64,000 nt of DNA, from assembly GCF_021018805.1 (NCBI RefSeq), contig NC_086257.1, positions 21,675,193 to 21,739,192 of the forward strand, written 5' to 3'. The position numbers and the translations under genes were made by a program. Every line of letters begins with the position of its first letter. The stretch's first letter is position 1. This DNA comes from Prinia subflava (taxonomy: Eukaryota; Chordata; Aves; Passeriformes; Cisticolidae). This document shows, piece by piece, positions 1 through 14,200 of the stretch. Under the pieces are notes generated by a model. That model did not search any database and was not told the DNA's origin. It was given only the letters and a program-made list of their open reading frames with translations.

Positions 1-54
1 TGCCTTTTGTTTTCTTGCACCTGTTGCTGAATTACAAATAAAATAATCCAATGC

Positions 55-60
55 TTTATT
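55..60 (-). terminator. Candidate distal SEC62 poly(A) signal
   Basis: Minus-strand AATAAA about 4.7 kb after the stop. Its distance fits a long alternative 3' UTR of mammalian type. Another AATAAA lies between them at 1442-1447. Confidence 0.25.
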
Positions 61-2980
61 AAATAAAATGAGAAGCCCTAATGAAATTGTACCAGCCATT
101 ACCAGGAAGTCTATTGAAAACATTCAGCAGCTGCTTCAGTCTCAGTCCACTTACACTGCCAGGATTGTTTCACCCTTCTCCTTGTGCTCTGGGTGAGAAG
201 GGCACAGTGCCTTGGACCACCTCACACCACTCTGCTCTTGCTCCCCGGGGAGGATTTGGTCACAATCAGTAATAAATGATGCTCAACAGTTAGTACCTTG
301 AATTTGTACAAGTTTGTTAGAAACCAGTGTCCCAGGCCTTGCATCTGAGTGTTTTGCAAACATCAGCTTATCCTGACAGTAATAAAACAGCTAAAAATCT
401 CCTGTTTGATTCTGATTCTACAGAGAGGGCTTGAGAATCCAATCAGTGAGTCCTTCTCATTAGAAAAAACACCTCAGCAGCCTGAGGAATGCCCTGGAGT
501 GGGCTGGGGGTCAGCCTGGCTCAGCAGAGTTAAATGTCATCAACTCCTTTGCTAAAGGTCTCCAAGAGAATTGATCTGTCCCTGCTGTATTTAAAAGTCA
601 ACACATCTATCATAGCAGAGCTGGTGAGTAGGTGGAGACTTTTTCCCAGACTGTAATTCCTAACAAGAGCTGCCTCATTCTAAAGAAAAGGTGAGTCCAG
701 CACTATTGTCTGTGCAAAGCCTTGCGTGAAAACCACTGAGAAGTTCCATCTCAACTGCTTTGGATCTTGGGAAAGGTTTGGTACAGACTTTCATGTACAG
801 AGTGTAACAAAGAACAGTGTTCAAACATGCATGGTTCAAAGTTTGGTTTTAAAAATGTATGAGAAGTAGCTGGATGAAATGTCAGCCAAGGGATCCAGCC
901 CTCCCTTCCCACAGCAGCTGGGAAAGGGGAGAAGGAGCAGAGGGAGGATGTGCAGGTCCTGAGCATCTCCTTTGTGACCACTGCGTGTCAGCAGGAAAAC
1001 ATCTCCAGAATCTGTCTCCTGCTCTGGTTTTGTGGTGGCTCAAATTTGTGGATCTACTCTGAATTTATGCCAGTAGAGCTCCTTGAAGAGTTTAGACTGG
1101 TATATAAGTTAGGCAAACACAAGCCTTCTAGAACTTGAGGAAATAATACACAGAGAATTACATAGAACTTTCCTACTGAACAATTTGATCTAAGTCAGGA
1201 TAAGGCAGATTCTGGGGACAAGAGGGAGGGGAAGGATCAGTCCCTGTTACAAACAGCTGGGCTGTGTCACTACAGTGAGGCCCATTGGGACCAAGAGCTC
1301 ATTTAGGTTCTGGGACACCCAGTGAAGGTGACGCCGGTCTTTGTCCTCACCATGGCCTCTCCAGGAGGAAAACAGGAACGCACCTTCTGAGACTTGGATT
1401 TTCCACAGTGGTACTTTTCTCCAGGTGTTTTTTAGGTGTATTTTATTTTGCAAATCACTTATGGACTGGGATATAGAAGTTTTGGCATGGACACTGCTTG
1501 GGGTGCCCAGCTCAGCAGCTGCCTGAGCGAGGCACTGGGCAGGGCACAGGAGGGGAAATGGGATTGCTCTGTGAACTGAGCTCACTCGAGCTGATTCTGC
1601 CAACAGGGCCAGGAGGGATTCCGGCAGGACTTCACCCCTGCCAGTCAATCACCTGCAGCTGCAAGAGGAGGTTTCTCTGTTGCCCAGGGCTGTTAATGCC
1701 AGCTGTGGGGCTGGAACATCGCTTTGCTGTCCCTGTGACCCTGCCAGGAAAGAATTACATCCTCAGAGGAGCTGCAGGGAACCCGGCAGGGCTCTGAGGG
1801 CTCAGTGCCACAGTGAGAACTGCCAGGAGCTGCAGCAAGGAGCATGAAAACTAAACCTGGCAGGTGTTTTCCTTTTCTACAGTTCATGTTTACACTGTCT
1901 GCATTTAGTGTTTACATGGGAAAGATGCTTCTGCCACCCCTCCTGAGTCCTGGGGAAGCGTAATGAGAGTGAAGTGAGGAACTGAGACATTCTCCAGTTT
2001 TCTTTATCTGCCATTCTTCCTGCAGTACAATGCTCAGTGAGCCTCAGTCAGTGTTATTTCAAACAGAAAAAGCTGAAACAAACTATCATCTATCTCCTAT
2101 TTTTTGTACAAAACACACAAAAGATCTGCTGCATGATCCAGAGTAGGGGAACATAAATGCTTCCCCTGAACTGCTGCTATGAACAAACTTTACTGTTTGA
2201 AAATTGTTTATCATCCCCCCCTACTGTAACTTTTCTACAGATAGAGAAATAAGCAAGTTCATCAAATAATAATTTTCACTTGTTAATTGCTAGAGAAAAA
2301 TCTGGCTATTTAAGGACCCCAGAACCCAACAGGTGAGCCGAGACTACTGTATCTGTACCAAAGCAGAGCACACTTGGGTGTAGCATCGCTGCTAAATACT
2401 GATCTGCATTAATACTCATTTCTGTTTAACCAGCAATTATTTAATTTAAAAGAATATATAGGACCAATCATATCTTCTCGCAAGAAAAAACCCCAGAAAA
2501 TTATACTAGGAGGAATATCAGTAAGACCACTATAAAATCTTATTGCAGGAAGGATATTTTAGTAGTGTAGTTATTTGAATAATTTTTCACTAAATATATG
2601 TATATTTGTTCTCATGAGATCACCCTAGACTCTCAAAGTTAAATATCAAATCATTATGAACTTCGAAATGCCCGATACAAAAATCTAAAGGTGGCCAAGT
2701 TCTTTTGTGATTTCCTCTGGAAGTGTTTGTCATGATACCTGAAGCCCACTCATGATTTTACTGTTCCTGGCATGTTGTAACCATTTCTTTCATTACATTA
2801 TTCCCAAATGCTTCCGAAGTATTTGGGGGATATTTCTAGGAAAACAAGCTTACAGGAATGAGTCATGAAGTTCTTTACCACTGACCACATCTTTCTTACC
2901 CCACCTCAGAGATCACAGTTTCTAGGCTGCAGGAGCCAGGAACTGTCAGGGTGACAGCACGAGTGTCTGATGTTCACCTC

Positions 2981-2995
2981 TCCCCAGGTGGCAGC
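2981..2995 (+). promoter_or_regulatory. CTCF-like motif downstream of SEC62
   Basis: TCCCCAGGTGGCAGC matches 13 of 15 positions of the remembered CTCF consensus, in forward orientation. Inference from motif only. Confidence 0.35.
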
Positions 2996-4047
2996 GCTGG
3001 CACTGGCACACACCCCCTCGCAGGGAGCAGATGGCAACATTGGAGTTTTTGTTTGACCATTTCCATTTGGTTTTCTCATGGACCTGAAGATGTTACTTCA
3101 CTTGGAGGAAATGTACTTGAAATAACGGAAAACCACTGCAGTAACTTCTTAAAACCCAGCCCAGTGCAGGCGCTGCTCTCCCCCTCACACTGTGCACACC
3201 ACACTCAGGTACAACAGGACTTTGTTAAATCTTTAAATGAGTGATAACACACAAGTGGCCAGGAGTCAATCTGTTTAGTTAATGGGTCCTTTAATTTTTT
3301 TGCTATATTAATAAAAAAGAGATCCAATTTATGTTTCCTTATGGAGTAACTATTCAGGATTTAAGAAGCACATACACCATATCCATGAATTGTTTATCAA
3401 TACACCCATGATGATGTATATATCTGCACAATCTGACAAATTGGTATCTTCATCCAAGATGCTGACGCTGGAAGGATGGGAAGCAATTTAGGATAGGAAA
3501 AAAAGTTCTCTTACCCTCATCTTCTCTGAGTGGGCTGGGAAGACAATGGAATCTATAAAGTCCTTGAGAGGAAAGAGGCTGAGTTGTAACTTCTTCCACG
3601 CTCAGTCAGCCAAGACCTGCAGTCCATCGGGAAGGGACGCACAGGAGACACAGCTCTGGCTCCTCCGAGGGATTGACAAACAAATATTAACCATGGACAT
3701 CTCAATCAGCTCTGGGCCACCCAGCCTTGGGAGCACACCAACACTCTCCTGTCTCTTCAGCTTCAAACTGCTCCAGTTCCAGAGTACAGGGAGGTTCAAC
3801 ATTAAGGCATCCATACAGCTCTGGTGTTTGCTTTCATTTAATAAAGATCAATTTACTCAAATACATGGAATGTTGGCACAAAACTAAAGCTTCTGTGGAA
3901 CAGCTACCGATCATACACAAATACTCCGTGAGGTCCTCTCGACTTGCATTGCTCTGATAGATACACCACAACATGGCTTCAATAATACAAACTGAATGCT
4001 GGATCAAATCTCTAAATAATAAGTAGCAGTTAAAGTAAATGGTTTGC

Positions 4048-4053
4048 TTTATT
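4048..4053 (-). terminator. Candidate proximal SEC62 poly(A) signal
   Basis: Minus-strand AATAAA about 725 bases after the stop codon. It is the closest canonical hexamer I found downstream of the coding end. Use of the site is not provable from sequence. Confidence 0.45.
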
Positions 4054-4773
4054 TGTAAATTATGTACAGAATACATTTTTTTTTAATTATGATGGAACAG
4101 GAGAAAGAAAACAGCCATCATTTCCAAACCATGCTGCTTCCTTCACCTGCTGGAGATGACTTTTCTCTCTGCTCTGGATGCACAAAACCAGTTTGGATTT
4201 CCTCAGTTGCTGGCACACAGGCTGGAGAAACAGAGAACACTGCAGGCAAATTCAGCACTACCAGCTCCTCTACTGTCAGCAAAATACTTCTGCTAAAACT
4301 AGTTTTCTCAGGAAAGTTCTCACAATCTTTTGAAAACAAAATCAAGAAAAATATCAAGAAGGCTGTGGGCTAAGAAGGGCTTTACCTAACTATAACTAGG
4401 AATAATCTGAGATTTGGTCATTCAACTTTTACCTGGTTTACAAAAGCAAGTTTGAGAAGCTAAACTAATTGACCAGTTATGCAAGTACCAGAAAATGACA
4501 TTTTTCAGTATGTTTGAGGACAATCTGGGCAGTCTATCAATCAATAAAAAACTTGTCAAATTGATAAAACTTCCGTAAATGGATATTAATGATTAACATA
4601 GTACCGAGTAATCAAGTTAATGGTTAAAAAAAATGAAGGAACTAGATATAAAACTGTTTGGTAACACGGATATTTCAGCAAACGAAGATGCTACTGTATG
4701 GTCTATGTTTTGGTGATCAGCCAACAAAGAAAATCCAGCCATTTGCACATACTTAGTCCCAAACCACAGTGAG

Positions 4774-5240
4774 TTATGATTTTCCATGTGAAGGCCCACT
4801 TTCGGTCTCTTCCTCCTCTTCCTCCTCACAATCCCCTTCATCTGTTTGCTGTTCCAGTTCCTCTTTTGTGATCATTTCAAAGTCGTTTCCATTGCCACTA
4901 CTGTGCTGGGACCTGTCATCTTCACGCCTGTCACTGTCAGTGTCTGAGTGGCGCTCTCCTCCTGAGCCGTCCGTTCCCGAGTTCCTCGTGCCTTCTGTTT
5001 TTCCATCCTCCTCTTCCTTCTTCTCACTATCTGATTTCTCCTCGCTGTCGTATTTTTGCTGCTTTTTGGATTCTGCTTTTTCCTCTTTCTTTAAGTCTGC
5101 TTTTGGTCCTTTGTATTCGTGTGTGTACAGGGGCCTGAAGGAGTCAATGAATCCCACATCTGCTGTAAGGTTTGGCAGGAACCAGAAGTGATGCCTTCCC
5201 CCAGTGATGAGCCAGATGATGAGGAAAAGGATGCAGCGAG
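4774..5240 (-). CDS. SEC62: SEC62 coding exon 8 (C-terminal tail, stop)
   Basis: Residues 246-400 and the stop codon. It finishes membrane segment 2 (ARCILFLIIW), then ITGGRHHFWFLPNLTADVGF, then a Ser/Asp/Glu-rich tail. The LC3-interacting core FEMI is at 366-369, followed by an acidic run of seven glutamates and the end GPSHGKS. Acceptor TCACACAG|CTCG. Confidence 0.96.
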
Positions 5241-8200
5241 CTGTGTGAAAACAAGGGCAAGTTTGGGGTTTTGTTATAGACATGGTGTACAACCACGGTG
5301 TAAGAGATGTTCAGTGCTAATGGCCACCCCCAGCCAGGGACTGGGGGATGCTGGGGGCAAAGCCCCATTCCACAATAGCTCTGTGGAGTAGTTTGTTCTT
5401 ACCGTGTCTCCTACACCCCACTAACCACGGATCTAATCTCTGATTCACCTCTTAACCCCTCTACCACGGAAAGCTTTAAAATCCTGTTAACACCATTCTC
5501 ACCTCTTAATATGTTTCTGTGTGCAGTTCTGCGTTTGCTCTGCATTTTTTTGTTCAAACAGAGGCAGCAAACGAATCTGCACTACACAGGAAACGCCAAC
5601 AGGTGAGAGCAGCCTGAGCTCGCTCTCCTCCCGTGGCACAGCCGTGACACCCGCTGGCCGCAGGGAAGCGCACACGGGATCCCGGCAAGCGGCAGCCCCG
5701 AGCGCGGGGAGGAGCTGGGCTGTGTCCCCGCCCGCCCGGAGCCCGCCCGCCCGCACTCACCGACGGCCAGGAGCAGAATGCTGGCGACAAAGCAGCCGGC
5801 GCCCACGCTGAGGTAATAAACACCGACGCGCATCTCGGCTGGCCACAGCGGGAACAGGGTGGCGGCGATCACGGCGATCACTGCGCACGGAGGGCACGAC
5901 AGGCACGAGAAGCAGCGTTAGTTTTTCCTGGTACGTGTACAGAGGTGCCAGGCTTACTGCTCATTCACAGCAGTGCCTTAGATTTAGTTAACACCTATAC
6001 TATTTTAGATTTAAAAAATTAAATTAGTTGATTTGTTTTATTCTACACAAACACAAGTTCTAGGGCCAGAAATGCTTCACTCAAAACATATTTCATACTT
6101 TTTCATAACTCACATTTGCCCACTGGACAACTCACTGCTTAGCTTAAGGCAACAGAAATAAACCACTTGTGTCTACTCTGACTTACCGAGGACAAGTCCC
6201 ATGGCAAAAGTTTTAAAGTGAACGGGGTCGTAGATCCACACATAGACCTACAAGAGAAACGAAGTGGTTTACACTCAGAACAAGCTCTCTGGTAAACACC
6301 TCCTGTACTCCCTCACCCAGACACTCACTGCCAGGCTGCTGAACAAAAGACTCAGCACCTGGGCAGGGCACGGGCCGTGACTCCCAGGAAGGGAACTGAC
6401 AGGTGATGTAACCCTGAGGAGAACAACAGACAGCAGAGCTGATGGGAAAATGAAAGATTCTGAAATAGCACTGAATCAGGGTTTGGTTGTATCTTTCTTT
6501 ATTCATTAATGTTGTTCAACATGAAGCAAAAAAAAAACAAACAAAAAGCGAAAAAATGAGAAGTTTCCCAAGTCCACTAAACAGAAACAAAAAGTCCTGT
6601 GAGCTTTGAAAACACCCAGACTGAACAGCTGGAACGAAGGATGCAGCTGGAACGCTCCCTGCAGGCCTGTGCTGGGCTCACATCAGTGCACTGCACCCTC
6701 AGCACTGTTATCTCTGCAGCTGCAACTCTCAGACCAAATGTTTGTGTGAGAACTGTGGAGCCATTTGAATCTGAGCTGCCCAGCCATAAATGAAAAACTT
6801 CTTGGTAAAGTGCAGGATTTTCTGAACTAGAAAAAGCTGGGTTTTTTCCTTAGCAAAGGAAACAGTTTGAATCTGAGCTTCTAACTGTGAAAGGAACTAG
6901 CAACCCTCATTGCAGATGTGTCAATACCAACTACCAGAAGGGCACCTGGTGATTCCATGTGATGCAATGAATATTTAACATTCTGCTTCTCACAGGGTGC
7001 CAAAGTTAGCTGCATTCAGGTGCAGCTGCTGCCAGTCAGCTTTCTGTGAGCCCAGGCAAGCTGAAGATGGTGACTGGGCAGTAAGTGTGTGATACCCAGT
7101 GTTTGTAAGTGCAAAATAATGAAGGAAAAACCCAGCTCTACTGCAAATACACAAAAATCTGCTCTAAATTAGCTATTACTTAAAAAAAGTTCTTGTGAAT
7201 TACAGTTGTTAAAAAATGTCAGCTCATTAATAAACAGAGAAGTAACTGATGACAAGCAGTAAATACTGTGACATTGCAGATACTGTGCTGCAGCCTCATT
7301 TGGAATGGGCACTCCATGTAAAAGTGACAGGGAGGATCAGAGCTGGGTGTGATTCCACATGAGATGGGATGGAAGAGAGCAAAGCACGTGTAGAAGAACT
7401 GGGAAAGGTAAAATCAAGATACAAAGGGGAAACACATTTTCTGCACGAGTGATTTATTTACAGAATTTGCTGCCGTGTATGTTTTATAACCAAAGGAACA
7501 CAAGAGTCCTGGGGGAGATTCCAGTACAGCCACACACACCATCAACACAGCACAGCAAAATTTACCACTTATCCCAAACTTGGGAGGCACAAATGTGACT
7601 CTATACATTACAGAGCTGGTAAGTAATTAAATTCTGTCTTCCAGAGCAGCAAAGCACACAGAAGTATTTAAGGCCACAATTTCAGTGGTAAAGCCAGAAT
7701 GAGCATTCAGGAATGCCAAAGGGTCACCTGTCTGCTCAGGTGACAAAGCCAAGCAGATATTTTTTATATCCTCTCCTGTGACTGAACATGGTGTCCTGGA
7801 AGGCTTGTCTGGCTTAGCACAATTTTGGCATGGCAGTGGCTGTGGGTATGTGGGGCTGGAGGGACCTCAGGAGCCTCTGTCCCACCCTCCTGTCCCAAGC
7901 AGGGTCACCAGCCCCTGAGAACATTTCCCCTCATGGCCACCACCACCTCAACTACAGGTAAGGAAGTTTTCTTTAAGACTTCTTTAAAGTTACTGTCATT
8001 ACTGTCATACTGTTGTTTACCTGTTGTTAACTTCCTTGAAATATCTGAAATTCTGGTGTAAAGATCAGCCATGACACTGCCAATTATTTTTCTTTCAACA
8101 TGTCAAGGAGGAGTTTGCAGAAATACAGTAAATTAAAGGATAAGGCATGGTGAAACCCAAAGTTGAAAAACACCTATAAATCTTACCTCATTTCCATCCA

Positions 8201-11200
8201 AGAAAACCTGGTCTTCATGTGGCTCGAGTTTAAATTTTCTCTTAGTTTCCTTTTTCTTGGGTGTTCCTGGGGTGTCATCCTGAGGACAAACATAAATATT
8301 TTATCTATGCCTAATATATTATATATATATGTAAATTATTATATATTAAAATACATATACAAATCATTATATATAAAAATTAGAAAAATTTAATATGCTT
8401 TAATTTTTATATTTAACATTGTACATTACTTTTACAATATATTTTATTTAATTTATAGTATCTGTTAATATATTTAACCTTAAAACTTTTCACAAACTTA
8501 AGATCATTTTCACACTTCTTTGGTTTTTTTTTTAATGTAAAGATGCTTTATTTCCTCCTGTTCTTATTTATTACCAACTGGGCACCTCAAAAATCAAAGA
8601 AAACTCTAAGTAAAGAGAAATCTCACTTTTAGTGTCTAAGGACTAGACTATGACTTCAGGATTACACTGTGCCATCAAATGCCTTGCAGAGCTGGGCTGA
8701 CATTAACAGGAAGTCTGTACAGGGATTGAGAATGGGAACAACACTTCACCATCACTGACTTTGTTAGAATTATTTGCTGTTTTAGTGCCATATTTACCAA
8801 ACAGACATCCTGGCAGAATCAGTTTCTGCCCATTTACTCTTTGTCCTCCTCAATCTCGTCCTGGATCTTGTGCTTCCTCTTCTCTGTCTCCTGTTTGCTT
8901 CTCTTTGCTTACTTTGTTGTGAGAAATTAACTTTGTGATTTGGGTCCTGTGTTTCATTCAAGTTCCTACCCACTGGCTTATATAATCCACTAAATATCTG
9001 TTCAATAAATAATGATTAGTTTAAAAATTAACATATATTTAATAATGTACTCTCCTGATGACAGTGGCTTGGAGGAGTTCATTACTTCCATAATCAGCAG
9101 TACCTCAGGGGGTGGGTAACCTTACACTGGGCTGGGGCTGCAGTGGGATTGTTCTGTTTATAATTCTTTCATTTGGCAATTAGGTTTCTTCTGACACCCA
9201 AACCTTTGTAGACAGACTCTAACTCTCACTAGATGTGCCATTGTTTCACTTAGGAATGTCTGAATGGGAATAACTTTGGACCACTATCCTTCTCACCCTC
9301 ACTGAATGCAGACAACTCTATGTAGAAGAAACTTTACATTCACTCATCAAGTTTCTCCTGCAGCTTTCCAACAATTTAGAAATTCCATTCTGCTAATAAT
9401 AAATAAGTAATAAAACCAATCAGGAGTGAAAACAAACCCAAACCACATTAAAAGCTGTACAGCAGTAGTAGTTTAGACTTGGAAGCTCAAGTGCAAGCAG
9501 GATGCAGGCAGTCCTGGAGCACTGTTACACAGCCAGTTACAGGCCCCACATACCAAATTCCAAACATTGCAAACATTCCTGGTACAAACACTGGAAAACT
9601 GTTTGTCCCACTGGTGCAGCTGCACTGCTTTGGATGTTTGGTCACATGCACAAGTGTCATTTTATGGTAAGTGATGTACACAGCCTCCCTGCCCGCTGCC
9701 ATGGGAGAGAAACAGCCTTTCATTAACTCAGCACACATTGAAACATGACAGGGGTACACAAAGGCCTCTTTTTTGATCTAGACCAAAATAAGACCAATCC
9801 AAAAGGTAACCAAAAATCAGCATATTTTAGAGATGAAAACAGGAAAGAAAAGCAAGGCATACTGTAGAATAAACAACTTTTGAGCCAGTGCAATCTTAAC
9901 CATCTGTTGATGTATTCGTTACAGGTTTGTCTCTTCTCTTTCACACAGTACTCACCTTCTTACACTCATCTTTTTCACCATCCTTTTTCTTTTCCTTTTC
10001 TTTCTCCTTCTTAGTTTTTTCATCTTTGCCACTTTCCTTCTTGCTCTTTTTTTCCTCTTCTTTCCCGCTCTCAGCCTTTCCTTTTTCCTTCTCTTTCTTT
10101 GTATCCTTGTCAGGTTTCATTTTCATCACTTTCAATGCTCGATGAAAGAACTGTTTTTTCAGGAGTCTTAAAACAAAAAAAGTTAAATGAGTCATTTAAG
10201 TGCAGCTGTGAGAACAACACTTACACTCAGTTATGTTATTAGACACCATTCTAGATTATCTCTCCAACATAACCATGACCAGCATGACTAAAGGCAAGGT
10301 CACCATCATCTGCTCCATTTACAGCTACACACACCAGACCCACTTATCCCATGTCCTGCCTGTTGCTTTGCTTTATTTGGCTTATCTGTTCAGAACTGGG
10401 TAAAAACTGTGCTTTTCTGTGGCAACATTTTGTAGAGATGAATGAACAGACCAGATGTAGGATACAGCAAGCCACGAGATGCATTTAATTATCTTTCCCA
10501 TTAATGCAGTTCCTGCAATATTTATTTTCAAGTTCATGTCAACGTATTTCATAGCAAAAATAAGGAAGTGGAGATAAAGCTCATCAGAATCACTGGTAAG
10601 TGGTGCACAATGAACAGAACTGCTCAGTTGAAACTGTGGTACCTATGCCAAGTATTCCCTTCCTGTCAGCTATATACAGCCCTTAATGCAAGTGCATATA
10701 TTATCTATTTATGTATAGAGATCTAAAGATATAAATATATGGCCAACAGGATGTAGTATTTGGTATTCTTAAGGTCATCACCAGCTAGAAACATCCTTGA
10801 AAGGAGCACAGCCCAACTCCCAAAAGGAAGAGCAGTGCAGAACCCTGCTCCTCAGACAGCAGGGACAGACAGATTGGAGAGCTCTGACCCTACTAATTTC
10901 AAATATTGTCAAAATGCAGGAAATTCTTTGGTTCACCTTGCTGCCCCAAGCAGTGCAGTGAAAATCTGAGAGTTTTGGGAACAAAAACAATGGAACTACA
11001 TCATTTCCACCCTCACACACAGCAATATAAATACAATCATCACTTTTGCATACAACCACTAAAGTTTTAGGATACAGGAAGCCCAAGTCACATTGGTTCC
11101 TACATAACTGTGACATCTGGACAACTACAGGCATTAATGGCACTGCAGAAGTGCCCAGGCTCATACCTGTTGCAGTAATCAACGACAGACTCTCGGGTTG

Positions 11201-14200
11201 TAAAGAGAGCCTCCTCCCCCTTCTTGGCCTTTGCCCATTTAGAATCCAGGAGGCAATCCACAGCTTTTGAAGCTAGAGAAAAAAATTGAATTAAAAATGC
11301 ATTAAAATTAACATTATTTTTAACATTTAGTCTACGTTCCTTGAACCACAATGACCAGCCTGTTCTGGTGATGTTCCACATCCTTTCAATCTTTCAAGTC
11401 AGACTAGTCACTATTCTGAAATACATTCCTCTTGACATTACACACCTTTAAATCACAAAATGAGAAGTTTATTCCATTTACTCCAGACTAGTGAGATCAA
11501 ATTTATGACTTCCTAATACCTAGGTATGTTTTCAAAACCAAACCGTAAGATCAGTACTTAATAGATAAAGTACTATTAATAAAAATAAAACAGCCTCTCC
11601 CACCCTCCAAGTGCAACGTTAGAAGAAACCTGAATTCTCTGGTTAAAAGCAACCCTACCAATAAAATAATCAACTCGGTGGCCCATCATGTTGGTGGATT
11701 TTGTTGGACAGTTGAAGCGCAAGTATTTAGCAACAGCCTTCTCCTCCTTGAATGGCTCACCAACTTCCTACAGTGGGAAAAGTCAAAAATTATTAATACA
11801 GTTTTAAACACATAAGAAAATCACCCATTCGGGCTTAAAAAATCAGATACTGCAAAGTCTTCATTATTTCATGGCCATATATAAATAACAAATAAAATAT
11901 AAAGGGTGTGAAAATAGGTCAAGTTATTTTTCCTGTGAACTTTCTGTCTACATGAAGGAAAAAGCAGCGAATCTCAAGTTAGAAAAACTGAAGGTACAGA
12001 GTGCAAACCCCTTCAGCAGATCTGCAGAAAGAGCAAAGTGAGGGAAGGCCTAAGAGGAAGCAGCACATGGAAGCTGCTTAAGGCACAGCTGGGGTGGAAC
12101 CAGGTGTGAAGCCGGGAACAAAGGAAAAACAGAGTGAGGAGTGAGTGTGTGTGAAATGACAGCAATGGAGGCACCCTGACAGGACACAGAGCAGCCCAGA
12201 TCTCACACGAGAAGGAGAAAACCATGTTGAAAAGAAGGTGAAAGATTTGGCTAGAAATTGCTTTGCCCACTGCACGACTACAGAATGAAACTTCAGTGTA
12301 CCCTTGAGGAGGTTCTTCCAGTCTACAGAGAAGAACATTCGGGCTGAAAGCACAGCAGGAAGAAATATAAACATCAAACCCAATGTTTTATGTCTGCACA
12401 CATTCACAAATTCTGTGCTTTTACCACCTTGCAGAGAGGTAACAGAACTCTGAGATGTGTCAGGCAGAAGGATGGAGATGGGCATTTTCAGCTATGTAAA
12501 ATTAAGATCTAATATTTGCAGATAGGGAATGGAAGAACTTTCTAATGTTCCTGTTTCACAAAAACGTATCTGGAAAAACACATAGGCTGGGATATTATGA
12601 CTTATGCCAACTTCCTCAAAATTCTTTCCTTTAAATTCTTTTAATCTATTCGGGTTTAATTCTCCAATCTTCCCTGCTACTTGTGGATCAGTAAACACAG
12701 AAACACCGGGACAGCTTTCCACACTGCAGTGCCTTTTCTGTACCTGTTCCTCTCATGTTGCCTGAATAAATAGATTCTATAAACCACAAATCAGATTGGT
12801 CATTTACAGGAATAAAAGTTTCAGAGTCTATTTAAAGACCTATTTTTCCTAAAGGTCAATAAACATATACAACCTCCATTACTGCTTTTAAGATGTATAA
12901 TCATAGTATCACAAGCAGCATGTTAAATGGAAATGCAAGGTCAAATAGATGTGGTTACACCAGAATAAATGCTTTAGATGTAAGAGTTGTTAATTTTCAA
13001 CAGTCTGAACAGCTAACTTTCAAAACCAACTGGTTAATGAGTATCTTAGAGGAGATTGTTGCTTTTCCTATCTGGGCAGAATTTTGAAGAGAATAATACA
13101 GACAGAAGGTATCCAAATGACCAAAGACTCCATAGTTGAAACTTTATTAAAAAGTCTAAATTCTCCATATGAAAGCAGAAATATGCTCACTCACCAGGTG
13201 GCTTCAAAAACGTGCCCAAGTTAGGCCAGATGATCCTAACAGTCCTCAAACGGATATTACCTCCTTCTGCATGTTCAATCCTTTTTTTTATTTTTAAATT
13301 TTAAAAATCTGTATTGAACATCAGGTAAGAAAACTGTTCCCTGACAGTGCATGTAAGCACATAATTCATGTTCTGTGGTTTCAGGTCCTCTTACATTGCA
13401 GAGTTGTACCAGTAAATCAAACCAAACCACCAAACTTGGTACCAGAGTAACTGAACAGCAACAAAAAAGGCTCCAGTGCACCGAAATAAAACAAGTGACT
13501 GTGTCCCATCACTGCTACATGGGATAGGGCCCCAGGGACTGGGGACTGCAGGCAGCAGCTGTGTGTGAAATGCTGCTTTTCCAGTAATTCCTGTCAGCAA
13601 ATGAAATTTGGAACAATTCACAGGGCAAATGTTCTCTACAGCATGGACAGTAAAACAGACAGAGAAAGTGCAGATATTCACATCAATGTTGATTCCTCTG
13701 CTAAGGTGATTTTTCTCCTTCTTCCTCAAGTATTTATGATCCTGCTGGGTCATGTGATGCACTACACAGGCAGGGGCTGGCACCAGATTTTTTTATTGCT
13801 CCTTTCTCTCAATTGCTTTGTCCATGAGGGATAGTTTCATAACAGCCCAAACAAAGAAAGCTTCCCAGTGAGACTGCCACAGTTTAACCGAGCTTGTTCT
13901 GAGAAAGTGTCCCCTGCAATTTAATCACCATTTTTCAGCCTATCTTCATCCCTTTGTTTGCAGAGCCATGCTTCTGTTAAAACATGAAAATAAATGACTG
14001 ACAGAAAATAATATATTCCATCAATAAATTAAATCAACCAAAGCAATGGCAAGTTCATTACCCTGGGTACATCTTTTAAAAATTGCAGTTCAGCCAAATT
14101 TTGTGTTCAGTTTTAAAAGTAACCCATGTTGTCACTAAATTCTGGCATGCAAAATTTAGAGATTTACAATCCCTGGTAACTTACAAACTCTGGCCATAAA

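Larger units (their letters stand above)
1..4773 (-). other. SEC62 3' UTR and downstream flank
   Basis: No coding region is supported here. The SEC62 stop is at 4774, and several minus-strand poly(A) signals follow (4048-4053, 1442-1447, 55-60), so much of this stretch may be transcribed as long alternative 3' UTR. That a long SEC62 3' UTR exists is known for mammals; its extent here is inference. A CTCF-like motif lies at 2981-2995. Confidence 0.5.
5241..11658 (-). other. SEC62 introns 2-7
   Basis: Introns lie at 11273-11658, 10167-11166, 8280-9955, 6248-8186, 5881-6186 and 5241-5760. I see no nested gene. A strongly AT-rich, TATA-repeat-like stretch lies at about 8300-8480 in intron 4, next to a run of T at about 8525. 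Confidence 0.85.

Noticed and set aside
1..4000. Searched for GPR160, the next gene beyond SEC62 in human
   Set aside because: No seven-helix coding exon is visible; it is probably beyond the left edge.
4769..5191. 140-codon serine-rich plus-strand open frame
   Set aside because: It is the antisense of the SEC62 Lys/Glu/Asp/Ser-rich C-terminal exon.
9927..10145. 72-codon Phe/Ser-rich plus-strand open frame
   Set aside because: Antisense of the lysine-rich SEC62 exon 4.
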